Positions 28,651 to 36,896 of a stretch of DNA of 64,000 nt are shown here, one piece after another. Position numbers and translations under genes: made by a program. The stretch's first letter is position 1, and each line of letters opens with the position of its first letter. The stretch spans positions 103,169 to 167,168 of the forward strand of contig NZ_KB900734.1 of assembly GCF_000379185.1 (NCBI RefSeq). The letters are read 5' to 3'. This stretch comes from Capnocytophaga cynodegmi DSM 19736 (GTDB taxonomy: Bacteria > Bacteroidota > Bacteroidia > Flavobacteriales > Flavobacteriaceae). The notes under the pieces are model-generated. The model saw only the letters and a program-made list of their open reading frames with translations. It was not told the origin of the DNA and ran no database searches.

Positions 28651-28833
28651 GTATTTTTCAATATTTTATGATTTTTTTATCACTTTATCTTAATACAACA
28701 CTATTTTTAGTTTCTAAATGAATTTAGAAAACTTTTAGCTTACTTTATTTCAGAACAAACACAATAACAAACTCATTATCAATATAAATAAAATTACAAA
28801 GATTTCTATTTTATGAATTTTGTAATCATATTT

Positions 28834-28864
28834 TTGATATAATTGATTTACTATGTTATCTTTG
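28834..28864 (+). promoter_or_regulatory. Promoter of thiL
   Basis: TTG (28834-28836), 20 bases, TATCTTTG (28857-28864), 41 bases before the thiL ATG. Confidence 0.7.
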
Positions 28865-28905
28865 ACCTCAAATTATTTTTACAAAACATTGATTTTACTT
28901 AACTT

Positions 28906-29949
28906 ATGATAGAAGACAAAAACCAACAGCGAACGAATTTGAGTGACTTGGGCGAGTTTGGGCTAATTTCGCACCTGACAAAAAACTTTGAAATTAAAAA
29001 TTCATCTACGTTAAAAGGAGTTGGAGATGATGCTGCTGTAATTGATTTCAAAACAAAAAAAGCTGTTATTTCCACCGATTTACTAATCGAGGGAATTCAT
29101 TTTGATTTGAGTTATGTTCCTCTGAAACATTTGGGTTACAAATCTGTGGTGGTAAATTTGTCAGACATTTTTGCGATGAATGCAAAAGCCACACAAATTA
29201 CGGTTTCCATTGCTGTATCCAATCGTTTTCCGCTGGAGGCGTTGGAAGAACTCTACGAAGGCATTCGTCTTGCTTGTGAAATTTACAAAGTAGATTTGGT
29301 GGGAGGTGATACAACTTCATCTACACGAGGTCTTATCATCTCAGTTACAGCCATTGGCGAGGCGGAAAGCAAAGAAATCGTATATCGTGATGGAGCTAAA
29401 GAAAACGATCTCATTGTAGTTACGGGCGATTTGGGAGGTGCTTATCTTGGGCTACAAGTTTTAGAAAGAGAAAAGGCTGTTTTTCAGGTAAATCCAAACT
29501 CTCAACCTGACTTGGATATGTATTCCTATATTATTGAACGTCAGCTTAAACCAGAGGCAAGGAAAGATATTCCTCCTTTGCTCAGAGAATTGGGTGTTCT
29601 ACCTACATCAATGATGGATATCAGTGATGGTTTATCGTCTGAAATTTTGCATATTTGCGAACAATCTGGAGTGGGTTGCCGTCTCTTTGAAGACAAAATT
29701 CCACTTGATCCACAAGTAATTAGCACCTGTGAAGAATTTAATCTGGATAGTACAACCATCGCCCTGAGTGGTGGTGAAGATTACGAGCTTTTGTTTACCA
29801 TCTCACAGAAAGATTATGACAAAATTAAAGGCAATCCTAATCTTTCAGTTATTGGATACATTACAAACAAAGGACAAGGAAGATATTTAGTAACTTGTTC
29901 GGGAGAAGCGGTTGAAATCATCGCAAAAGGCTGGAACGCATTGAAATAA
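28906..29949 (+). CDS. thiL: Thiamine-monophosphate kinase
   Basis: Phosphorylates thiamine monophosphate to the cofactor thiamine pyrophosphate, using ATP, in the cytoplasm. The 347-residue protein has GVGDDAAVIDF (about 38-48) and STDLLIEGIHFDL, which bind Mg and phosphate, the AIR-synthase-type core SDIFAMNAKATQ, a central TGDLGGAYLGL, and the C-terminal SGGEDYELLFT (about 285-295). No TPP riboswitch is visible upstream; the leader is only about 40 bases. It is followed with no gap (TAAATG) by a small membrane protein gene. Confidence 0.95.
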   Translation: MIEDKNQQRTNLSDLGEFGLISHLTKNFEIKNSSTLKGVGDDAAVIDFKTKKAVISTDLLIEGIHFDLSYVPLKHLGYKSVVVNLSDIFAMNAKATQITVSIAVSNRFPLEALEELYEGIRLACEIYKVDLVGGDTTSSTRGLIISVTAIGEAESKEIVYRDGAKENDLIVVTGDLGGAYLGLQVLEREKAVFQVNPNSQPDLDMYSYIIERQLKPEARKDIPPLLRELGVLPTSMMDISDGLSSEILHICEQSGVGCRLFEDKIPLDPQVISTCEEFNLDSTTIALSGGEDYELLFTISQKDYDKIKGNPNLSVIGYITNKGQGRYLVTCSGEAVEIIAKGWNALK

Positions 29950-30174
29950 ATGATACAAACTGCCCTTTATCTAACATACATTTACTATCGGAAGTTTTTT
30001 GTTAAAGGAGATTTACTCGCTGTAAGTCTCCTTCTGGGTGGTGTTTTATTTTCTCTATTCGCTATCTTTCAGAATTATGCAAACTATTACTTTTTGGTAT
30101 TTATTTTTCTTTTAGGAACTGCTTCTCATCATTTGCAAAGAAGCTTCACAATCAATTTCATAAACACTTGGTAG
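29950..30174 (+). CDS. Small two-helix membrane protein
   Basis: A 74-residue protein with two hydrophobic helices (about 22-40 and 45-60), starting directly on the base after the thiL stop codon. Its coupling to thiL suggests real translation, but its sequence matches no family I know. A role in thiamine metabolism or transport is not supported by anything visible beyond position. The uvrC promoter begins within its last codons. Confidence 0.55.
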   Translation: MIQTALYLTYIYYRKFFVKGDLLAVSLLLGGVLFSLFAIFQNYANYYFLVFIFLLGTASHHLQRSFTINFINTW

Positions 30175-30200
30175 TTTTTTGATAAATTTCTATACTTTTG
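30168..30200 (+). promoter_or_regulatory. Promoter of uvrC
   Basis: TTG (30168-30170), 22 bases, TACTTTTG (30193-30200), 31 bases before the uvrC ATG. Confidence 0.6.
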
Positions 30201-30231
30201 TACTCAAAATTTTGATTTTTGACCTACTAAA

Positions 30232-32028
30232 ATGGAACTCTCCACTATTGACATAACGCTACAGACCCTACCCGATTCGCCAGGAATTTATCAATTTTAC
30301 GATAAAAACAACACCATTTTATATGTAGGAAAGGCAAGAAATCTCAAAAAAAGAGTGTCTTCTTACTTTCAAAAGCAACACGAATCGGGAAAAACACGAC
30401 TTTTGGTCAAAAAAATAGCCCGAATCGAACATATTGTGGTTGCTACGGAAAGTGATGCACTACTTTTGGAGAATAACCTCATCAAAAAACACCAACCACG
30501 ATACAATATTTTGTTAAAAGACGACAAAAGTTACCCGTGGATATGTGTCAAGAAAGAACGTTTCCCACGAATTTTCCAAACCCGACGCGTGATTAAAGAT
30601 GGTTCACTTTATTTCGGTCCCTACACCAGCATAAAAACCGTTCGCACCTTGTTGGAGCTCATCAAAGAATTGTACCCGCTACGAAATTGCTCGTATGATT
30701 TATCTATACAGAATATTGAAAATCAAAAATTTAAAGTATGTTTGGAATATCACATCAAAAATTGTAAAGGAGCTTGTGAAGGACTGCAAACCGAAGCCAA
30801 TTACAACCAAAATATTGCCGAAGTTATTGAAATTCTGAAAGGAAACTTTAAAGATGTTTTAAAACGATTTCGGGCTGAAATGATCACTTTGGCAAACGAA
30901 TTACGTTTTGAAGAAGCACAGCAAATCAAAGAAAAAATTGATATTTTAGAAAATTATCAAGCAAAATCAACCATCGTAAGCTCAAAAATCAATAATGTTG
31001 ATGTATTTTCAATAGTTTCAGACGAAGAATTTGGCTACGTAAACTTTTTGCAAGTGGCTTACGGGGCAATTGTTCGGGCTCATACCATCGAAATTAAAAA
31101 AAAATTGGAAGAAACCGACCGAGAACTTCTCGAATTAGCCATTGTGGACATTCGGGAACGTTTTTTTTCTAATTCCAAAGAAATTATTGTTCCTTTCGAG
31201 GTAACTTTATCCGAAAATTTACACTTAACTATTCCGAAATTGGGAGAAAAACATCAATTATTGGAACTTTCATTACGAAATGCGAAACTTTTCCGACAAG
31301 AACGCTTCAAACAAGTAAAAATCACTGACCCTGAACGGCATACCAATCGAATTTTATCACAAATCCAACGCGATTTACATCTTTCTGTGCCTCCCATTCA
31401 CATTGAATGTTTCGACAACTCTAACATACAGGGAACCAATCCGGTAGCAGCTTGTGTGGTTTTTAAAAATGCGAAGCCGAGTAAAAAGGACTATCGTCAT
31501 TTTAACATCAAAACGGTAGAAGGACCTAATGATTTTGCCTCGATGGAAGAAGTTGTTTATCGGCGTTACAAGCGTCTGTTGGAAGAGGAACAATCACTGC
31601 CTCAACTTATTATCATCGATGGTGGAAAAGGACAACTTTCATCGGCATTAAAGGCTTTGGACGATTTGAATTTGAGGGGAAAAATAGCCATCATCGGGAT
31701 TGCCAAACGCCTAGAGGAGATTTATTTTCCAGAGGATAGCATTCCGCTGTATTTAGATAAAAAATCGGAAACGTTGAAGATTATCCAACAACTTCGTAAT
31801 GAAGCACATCGCTTTGGGATTACTTTTCACCGACAGAAGCGAAGCAAGGCTGCTATCGTTTCGGAATTGGATAATATTGAAGGCATTGGAGAAAAAACCA
31901 AAGAGACTTTATTGAAGCATTTCAAATCCGTAAAACGTATCCGCGAAGCCAACCTTGAGGAACTTGAAAACATAGCAGGATATCGCGGAAAAAAAGTTTT
32001 TGAGTATTTTCATTCTAAATTACCCTGA
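30232..32028 (+). CDS. uvrC: Excinuclease ABC subunit C
   Basis: The dual-incision nuclease of nucleotide excision repair, acting with UvrA and UvrB. The 598-residue protein has the GIY-YIG nuclease (about 12-95; PGIYQFYDKNNTILYVGKARNLKKR), a UVR helix pair (about 205-240; LANELRFEEAQQIKEKIDIL) that binds UvrB, the RNase H-like 5' incision domain with CFDNSNIQGTNPVA, IIDGGKGQLSSA and NEAHRFGITFHR, and C-terminal helix-hairpin-helix motifs (IEGIGEKTKETLLKHF; IAGYRGKK). All expected blocks are intact. It is a single-gene unit. Confidence 0.97.
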   Translation: MELSTIDITLQTLPDSPGIYQFYDKNNTILYVGKARNLKKRVSSYFQKQHESGKTRLLVKKIARIEHIVVATESDALLLENNLIKKHQPRYNILLKDDKSYPWICVKKERFPRIFQTRRVIKDGSLYFGPYTSIKTVRTLLELIKELYPLRNCSYDLSIQNIENQKFKVCLEYHIKNCKGACEGLQTEANYNQNIAEVIEILKGNFKDVLKRFRAEMITLANELRFEEAQQIKEKIDILENYQAKSTIVSSKINNVDVFSIVSDEEFGYVNFLQVAYGAIVRAHTIEIKKKLEETDRELLELAIVDIRERFFSNSKEIIVPFEVTLSENLHLTIPKLGEKHQLLELSLRNAKLFRQERFKQVKITDPERHTNRILSQIQRDLHLSVPPIHIECFDNSNIQGTNPVAACVVFKNAKPSKKDYRHFNIKTVEGPNDFASMEEVVYRRYKRLLEEEQSLPQLIIIDGGKGQLSSALKALDDLNLRGKIAIIGIAKRLEEIYFPEDSIPLYLDKKSETLKIIQQLRNEAHRFGITFHRQKRSKAAIVSELDNIEGIGEKTKETLLKHFKSVKRIREANLEELENIAGYRGKKVFEYFHSKLP

Positions 32029-32354
32029 TGTTTTTCACACAAATGATATTATTCTGTTATATTTAGTCACAAAAATATATAAAATCATTGAAACATATTA
32101 CAAAATATTGATTGTAACAAAAAATATCCTACCTTTGCAACATTGTTATAGAAAATTTTGAATACAAAAACAATTAAAAGAATTTATTATTGAAATTCCA
32201 TTGAGTTGCGGTTATTCATTACAATATTAAAATTACTTTTTCCTATTTTTTACATTATTTTCTAGTACAAAAATAAGTCAGAGAACCTGAAACAGTGACT
32301 CTAAATTTGTAATCAGGATTACCAAAATAATTTAATAACAAAAACAAAATTTCA
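32029..32354 (+). other. Leader and promoter region of SusCD pair 2
   Basis: 326 A/T-rich bases without a gene. One good promoter (32108-32137) predicts a leader of about 210 bases. A second -7-like element TAAATTTG at 32302-32309 lacks a -33 partner. Confidence 0.55.
32108..32137 (+). promoter_or_regulatory. Promoter of SusCD pair 2
   Basis: TTG (32108-32110), 19 bases, TACCTTTG (32130-32137), about 217 bases before the SusC ATG. Confidence 0.6.
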
Positions 32355-35312
32355 ATGAGAGAAAAAGTTTTAACGTTGTTTGTGTTTTTGATGGGAGTTT
32401 TCTCTTACTCATTGTTAGCACAAACTTCATCAGTAAAAGGAGTTGTTACTGATTCAGAGGGAGTTCCTCTTCCTGGAGTGAGTGTTGTTGTTAAGAACAG
32501 TAGTCGCGGTATTTCAACAGATTTTGACGGAAATTTTGAAATACGTGCTGAACAAGGAGATGTTCTCGTCTTCAGTTCTTTGGGATTTGCAACACAGGAA
32601 AAAACTGTAGGAAAGGACAAATCGAAAACAATGAAAGTAATCCTGCAAGAAGAAGCACAAGCCATTGAAGAAGTGGTGGTAGTAGGATATGGTTCTGGAA
32701 GAAAAGTAGGAACTATAGTAGGTTCGGTAGCCAAAGTTGGAGGGAAAGAATTAGCTCAACGACCTTCAGGTAATGCTGTGGATGCTTTACAAGGAAAAGT
32801 CGCTGGTTTGCAGATTTTTACATCATCAGGAGAACCATCTGCCCTTTCATCGATAAGATTACACGGTGTTGGATCTTTGGGATCAAGTAGTTCTCCCCTT
32901 TTTGTTGTGGATGGAGTTCCTGTTTCTCAAGAAGCTGTACGTTCTCTGAATCAATCTGATTTTGAAAGTGTTTCAATTCTTAAAGATGCCTCAGCAACTT
33001 CAATATATGGTTCAAGAGCTGCCAATGGGGTAGTTTATATCACCACTAAGAGAGGAAAAACAGGTAAAGGTGAAATAATGCTCAATACGCAATACGGCTT
33101 CTCAAACTTAGCAAACAGAGAATTTTTTGACAATATGATGAATGCTGATGAGTTATCTAAGTTTTGGGTAGAAACTGGATATAGAACACAGAAGCAGGTG
33201 GATGAATTACGTGCAAAGTATCCATCAGACACTCGTTGGGACGAGACTTATTTCCAAAAAAATACTCCCACACAACAAGCCGACTTATCTATTTCAGGAG
33301 GAACAGATAAAACTCGTTACTACGTTTCAGGAGGGTATTTCAAGCAAAAAGGAATTATGTACCGATCAGGTTTTGAGCGATATACTTTCAGAAGTAATGT
33401 TGATACTCGTGTAAATGATTGGATGAAATTAGGAATTAACGCATCTGTTAACTACTATGATTATATAACTAATGCCTATACATCTAATGACCCAAATGGA
33501 GGATTATCGTTTTTAGCGCCACCTTTCTATTCACCTATTGATGAAAAAGGACAGCGATATGATTATATTCCTGGATGGAATAGATATCATCCGGAATATT
33601 TGGCTGAAAAAAATCCCTCTAATTATACAGGATTAGGAGTTATACCTACTGGTTTTATAGAGATTACGCCAATAAAAAACTTGACTTTCAAGACGCAGGG
33701 AGGTTTCGAGTTTACAAATGGTATCTATAGCTTTAATCGATTACCATCTTATGCTGGAGATCCTAAAAATGGTATAGCTCGCAGACGATCATCTCGTGAT
33801 TTGAGAAAAACTCTAACCAATACGTTAGAATATAAATTTGATTTATCTAAAAATCACTTTATGGTACTACTAGGACACGAGGTAGTTAGTCAGGACGATC
33901 GCTCATTCCAAGCTGAAGGAAGAAAACTGATTGATGATAATTTGTTACTATTAAGGCACTCTACTACTGATAAAGAAATTACAGAAAATAGGTCTTTCAA
34001 TATTACCGAATCCATATTTGGGCGTATAGAATACGATTATGATAGAAAGTACTTCTTTGACTTTTCATTACGTAGAGATGGGTCTTCCAAATTTAGCCCT
34101 AACAACAAATATGGAACTTTCTGGGCAGTTGGAGCAATGTGGAAGATGAAAAAAGAAAAATTCTTATCTGATATATCAGCTATAAATAATTTAGACTTAA
34201 AATTTAGTGCTGGTACTTCTGGTAACTCTGCCATTGGAGACTACACTCATCAGGCTCTTACATCAGCGAATCAATATGGAGGAAGTACATCTTGGGCTAT
34301 AAGAGCTGCAGGAAATCCAAACCTTACTTGGGAAAATCAAGCTAAATACACTTTGAGTGTTGATGCTAGTTTGTTTAATAGAGCTTCATTAAGTTTAGAA
34401 TTTTACAACAGAATTACTACAGATATGTTGATGGATATCCCAACAGCCTACACAACTGGTTTTTCTTCCATAAAACAAAATGTTGGAAAACTGCAAAACT
34501 TAGGTTTAGGGATGTCTCTTTCTGTTGATGTTTACAAAAATAAGTCGCATAAGGCTCATTTTAGCCCATATGTAACATTTAGTTATAATCGTGAAAAAGT
34601 ATTGGAAATATTCCAAAATAGGGAAAGTTGGTATCGTTCGGGATACGGATATGGATATGTTGTAGGTCAACCAGTGAAATTTTTCTATCCTGTATTTAAA
34701 GGAATTAATTCAGAAAATGGAAATCCAGAGTGGTATCTTCCAAGTGAAAACATTGCTGAAGAAACTCGTGATGAAGCTAGAGTAGCAAATAGCTTTAATT
34801 CTGAAAGATTAACGCAAAATACAGGAATTAATAGATATGCTCCAATTAATGGTGGTTTTGGCTTCTCAGCAGCCTACAAAGCCTTATCATTACAGGTGGA
34901 TTTTTCTTTCTCTCAAGGCAAATATTTGATTAATAATGATCGATATTTTTCTGAAAATCCAACGAGTTTCCAAGGATATAACCAAAGTAAGGTTGTGCAA
35001 GATTACTGGAAAAAGCCAGGTGATCAGTCTCGCTTTCCTAAGTGGGGAACAAGATTCACAGAGTTCGATACCCGACTTTTGGAAGACGCTTCTTTCATTC
35101 GTATGAAGAATGTTACCTTAGCGTATACACTTCCGAACGAAATACTTAAACAAGTAGGTTTCTTCAATGAAATTCGCTTTTATACCACAGGAAGAAACTT
35201 GCTTACTTGGACGAAATATACAGGTCCAGACCCTGAGATAGACTCAAATCGTGCTTTAGGGGCAAACCCCAACACAAGACAGTACGTTTTTGGCGTAGAA
35301 GTTAAATTTTAA
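32355..35312 (+). CDS. SusC-family TonB-dependent outer-membrane transporter (pair 2)
   Basis: A 985-residue outer-membrane importer. Signal peptide about 1-22 (SYSLLAQ), carboxypeptidase-D-like domain (about 25-100, VKGVVTDSEGVPLPGVSVVVK), the SusC signature EEVVVVGYGSGRK, plug with PLFVVDGVPV and ILKDASATSIYGSRAANGVVYITTK, and a barrel ending VFGVEVKF. Compared with pair 1 the plug is similar but the barrel loops differ, so a different ligand is likely. SusD follows after 10 bases. No enzyme, sulfatase or regulator gene is linked, so the substrate is unknown. It shares with pair 1 a long untranslated leader. Confidence 0.93.
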   Translation: MREKVLTLFVFLMGVFSYSLLAQTSSVKGVVTDSEGVPLPGVSVVVKNSSRGISTDFDGNFEIRAEQGDVLVFSSLGFATQEKTVGKDKSKTMKVILQEEAQAIEEVVVVGYGSGRKVGTIVGSVAKVGGKELAQRPSGNAVDALQGKVAGLQIFTSSGEPSALSSIRLHGVGSLGSSSSPLFVVDGVPVSQEAVRSLNQSDFESVSILKDASATSIYGSRAANGVVYITTKRGKTGKGEIMLNTQYGFSNLANREFFDNMMNADELSKFWVETGYRTQKQVDELRAKYPSDTRWDETYFQKNTPTQQADLSISGGTDKTRYYVSGGYFKQKGIMYRSGFERYTFRSNVDTRVNDWMKLGINASVNYYDYITNAYTSNDPNGGLSFLAPPFYSPIDEKGQRYDYIPGWNRYHPEYLAEKNPSNYTGLGVIPTGFIEITPIKNLTFKTQGGFEFTNGIYSFNRLPSYAGDPKNGIARRRSSRDLRKTLTNTLEYKFDLSKNHFMVLLGHEVVSQDDRSFQAEGRKLIDDNLLLLRHSTTDKEITENRSFNITESIFGRIEYDYDRKYFFDFSLRRDGSSKFSPNNKYGTFWAVGAMWKMKKEKFLSDISAINNLDLKFSAGTSGNSAIGDYTHQALTSANQYGGSTSWAIRAAGNPNLTWENQAKYTLSVDASLFNRASLSLEFYNRITTDMLMDIPTAYTTGFSSIKQNVGKLQNLGLGMSLSVDVYKNKSHKAHFSPYVTFSYNREKVLEIFQNRESWYRSGYGYGYVVGQPVKFFYPVFKGINSENGNPEWYLPSENIAEETRDEARVANSFNSERLTQNTGINRYAPINGGFGFSAAYKALSLQVDFSFSQGKYLINNDRYFSENPTSFQGYNQSKVVQDYWKKPGDQSRFPKWGTRFTEFDTRLLEDASFIRMKNVTLAYTLPNEILKQVGFFNEIRFYTTGRNLLTWTKYTGPDPEIDSNRALGANPNTRQYVFGVEVKF

Positions 35313-35322
35313 ATTCAAAACA

Positions 35323-36810
35323 ATGAAATTATTTAATAAATTACACATACTAATAATAGGATTAGCTACTTTTACAAGTTGTGAAAGTTTAGATCAAGAC
35401 CCTTATGAAGACTTGTCTACAAAATTAGCTTTTAAATCTGTAGAAAATGCAGAATACTGGCGTAATGGGTTTTATCGTAGTCTTAGAAGAGTTAGTTACG
35501 GAGATATAATGTTGCTTCCTGATGTTCAGTCCGATCTACTAAATGCAACTCTAAATTATGGAAATCGTAAAGGAGACTTACAAAATTGGAGTTTTAGAAC
35601 AAATGATTCCTATATTTCTTCTGTGTGGAGTAACAGGTACTCTGTTTTGAATGATATTAACATATGTATTGAAAAATTCCCTACAATTCCTGTATCCTCC
35701 GATAAAGAAAAGGATAAACTTAATCGATTTTTGGGTGAAGCATATGCACTTAGAGCATACTATTTTTTCCAATTAACTGAACGTTTTAGCCCTAAGTATG
35801 ACGTTTCAAATAAATCTACTGCCAACTTAGGAATACCTTTAGTTACAACTTTTGACATAACTTTACTACCTCCTAGAGCTACTCTAGAAGAAACATACAA
35901 CCAAATTGAATCAGACATAGATAAAGCAGAGAAGTTATTGGAAAGAGCAGAAGGTGTTAAAGGCTCTAATTTCTTCACTTTAGATGCAGTAAAGGCACTG
36001 AAGGCACGTGTAGCTCTCACAAAAGGGGATTATGCAAAGGCTTATGTAGAAGCAAAAGCTATTGTAGATGCAGGAAAATACCCCCTAGTGAGTACTCAGG
36101 AAGCACTACAAAAAATGTGGCATAATGACGAAACTGATGAGACTATTGTTCAATTATTTTCCTCAAAACCTGATGAATTGCCATTATTGATGAGAGATTA
36201 TTTAGTTTACGAAGCTAAAACAAAAAAATACAAACCAGATTATGTTCCTTCTAAATGGGTTGTGGATTTGTACGATGCATCAGATATAAGAAAATCTGTA
36301 TACTTTAAGAATTTAACAATTGAAACACCAACTGGAAAAGATTATGATGTTACATTGGTATACAAATACCCTGGTAATCCTAATCTGTATTCTGGTTCCC
36401 CTTTGGAATATCACTCTCCAAAAATATTTAGAACAGCCGAATTGTATCTAATTGCTTCTGAAGCTGCCTATAAAAATGGAGATGAAGTAAATGCGGTTAA
36501 ATACTTAAATGATTTGAGACAATCACGAGGACTCTCTGATGTAAAATCTTCTGGTATTAATTTATTCAACGATATAAAAGAAGAAAGACTCAGGGAATTA
36601 GCTTTTGAGGGAACTCGACTTAATGATTTAAAACGATGGGAAGAAGGTGTAAAACGTCATAGCCCCCAAGGAACTGAATATTTAGTGGTAAGTCCTAAAG
36701 ACCAATACTACGAACTTGATAAACCTGCCAATGATTATCGCTTTACATGGCCTATTCCAAACCACGAAATGACAGTAAATCCAAATTTAAAACAAAATGA
36801 AGGTTACTAG
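35323..36810 (+). CDS. SusD/RagB-family surface lipoprotein (pair 2)
   Basis: A 495-residue ligand-binding lipoprotein, acylated at Cys20 (lipobox FTSC) and followed by ESLDQD. It has SusD features in order: the N-terminal QDPYEDLSTKLAF start, helical FLGEAYALRAYYFFQLTERF (about 130-150), and a C-terminal block with RTAELYLIASEAAYKNGDEVNAVKYLNDLR (about 370-400) and ERLRELAFEGTRLNDLKRW. It caps the SusC channel of pair 2. A strong hairpin 10 bases after the stop ends the unit. Confidence 0.92.
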   Translation: MKLFNKLHILIIGLATFTSCESLDQDPYEDLSTKLAFKSVENAEYWRNGFYRSLRRVSYGDIMLLPDVQSDLLNATLNYGNRKGDLQNWSFRTNDSYISSVWSNRYSVLNDINICIEKFPTIPVSSDKEKDKLNRFLGEAYALRAYYFFQLTERFSPKYDVSNKSTANLGIPLVTTFDITLLPPRATLEETYNQIESDIDKAEKLLERAEGVKGSNFFTLDAVKALKARVALTKGDYAKAYVEAKAIVDAGKYPLVSTQEALQKMWHNDETDETIVQLFSSKPDELPLLMRDYLVYEAKTKKYKPDYVPSKWVVDLYDASDIRKSVYFKNLTIETPTGKDYDVTLVYKYPGNPNLYSGSPLEYHSPKIFRTAELYLIASEAAYKNGDEVNAVKYLNDLRQSRGLSDVKSSGINLFNDIKEERLRELAFEGTRLNDLKRWEEGVKRHSPQGTEYLVVSPKDQYYELDKPANDYRFTWPIPNHEMTVNPNLKQNEGY

Positions 36811-36820
36811 CTAAAACTGA

Positions 36821-36852
36821 AAAACCGAGTTGAAATTCAACTCGGTTTTTTT
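36821..36852. terminator. Bidirectional terminator between SusD pair 2 and TonB receptor
   Basis: A 12-bp stem (36821-36832 with 36838-36849) with a 5-base loop and a long T run on the plus strand and A-rich flank on the other side. It separates two convergent genes. Confidence 0.85.
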
Positions 36853-36896
36853 TCAAAAAGGTAGAGAAGTTTTTCACCTCTCATATAAAACTAAAA

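Larger units (their letters stand above)
28449..28905. other. Intergenic region between unknown lipoprotein and thiL
   Basis: 457 bases, very A/T-rich, with no credible gene. It holds two divergent promoters: minus strand 28619-28650 for the lipoprotein, plus strand 28834-28864 for thiL. The stretch 28449-28612 is the predicted leader of the lipoprotein mRNA. Confidence 0.6.

Noticed and set aside
28865-28905. TPP riboswitch in front of thiL
   Set aside because: The leader after the promoter is only about 40 bases and lacks the conserved CUGAGA-type element.
32302-32309. TAAATTTG as a second promoter of SusCD pair 2
   Set aside because: No TTG at a suitable distance upstream; the pair at 32108-32137 is better.
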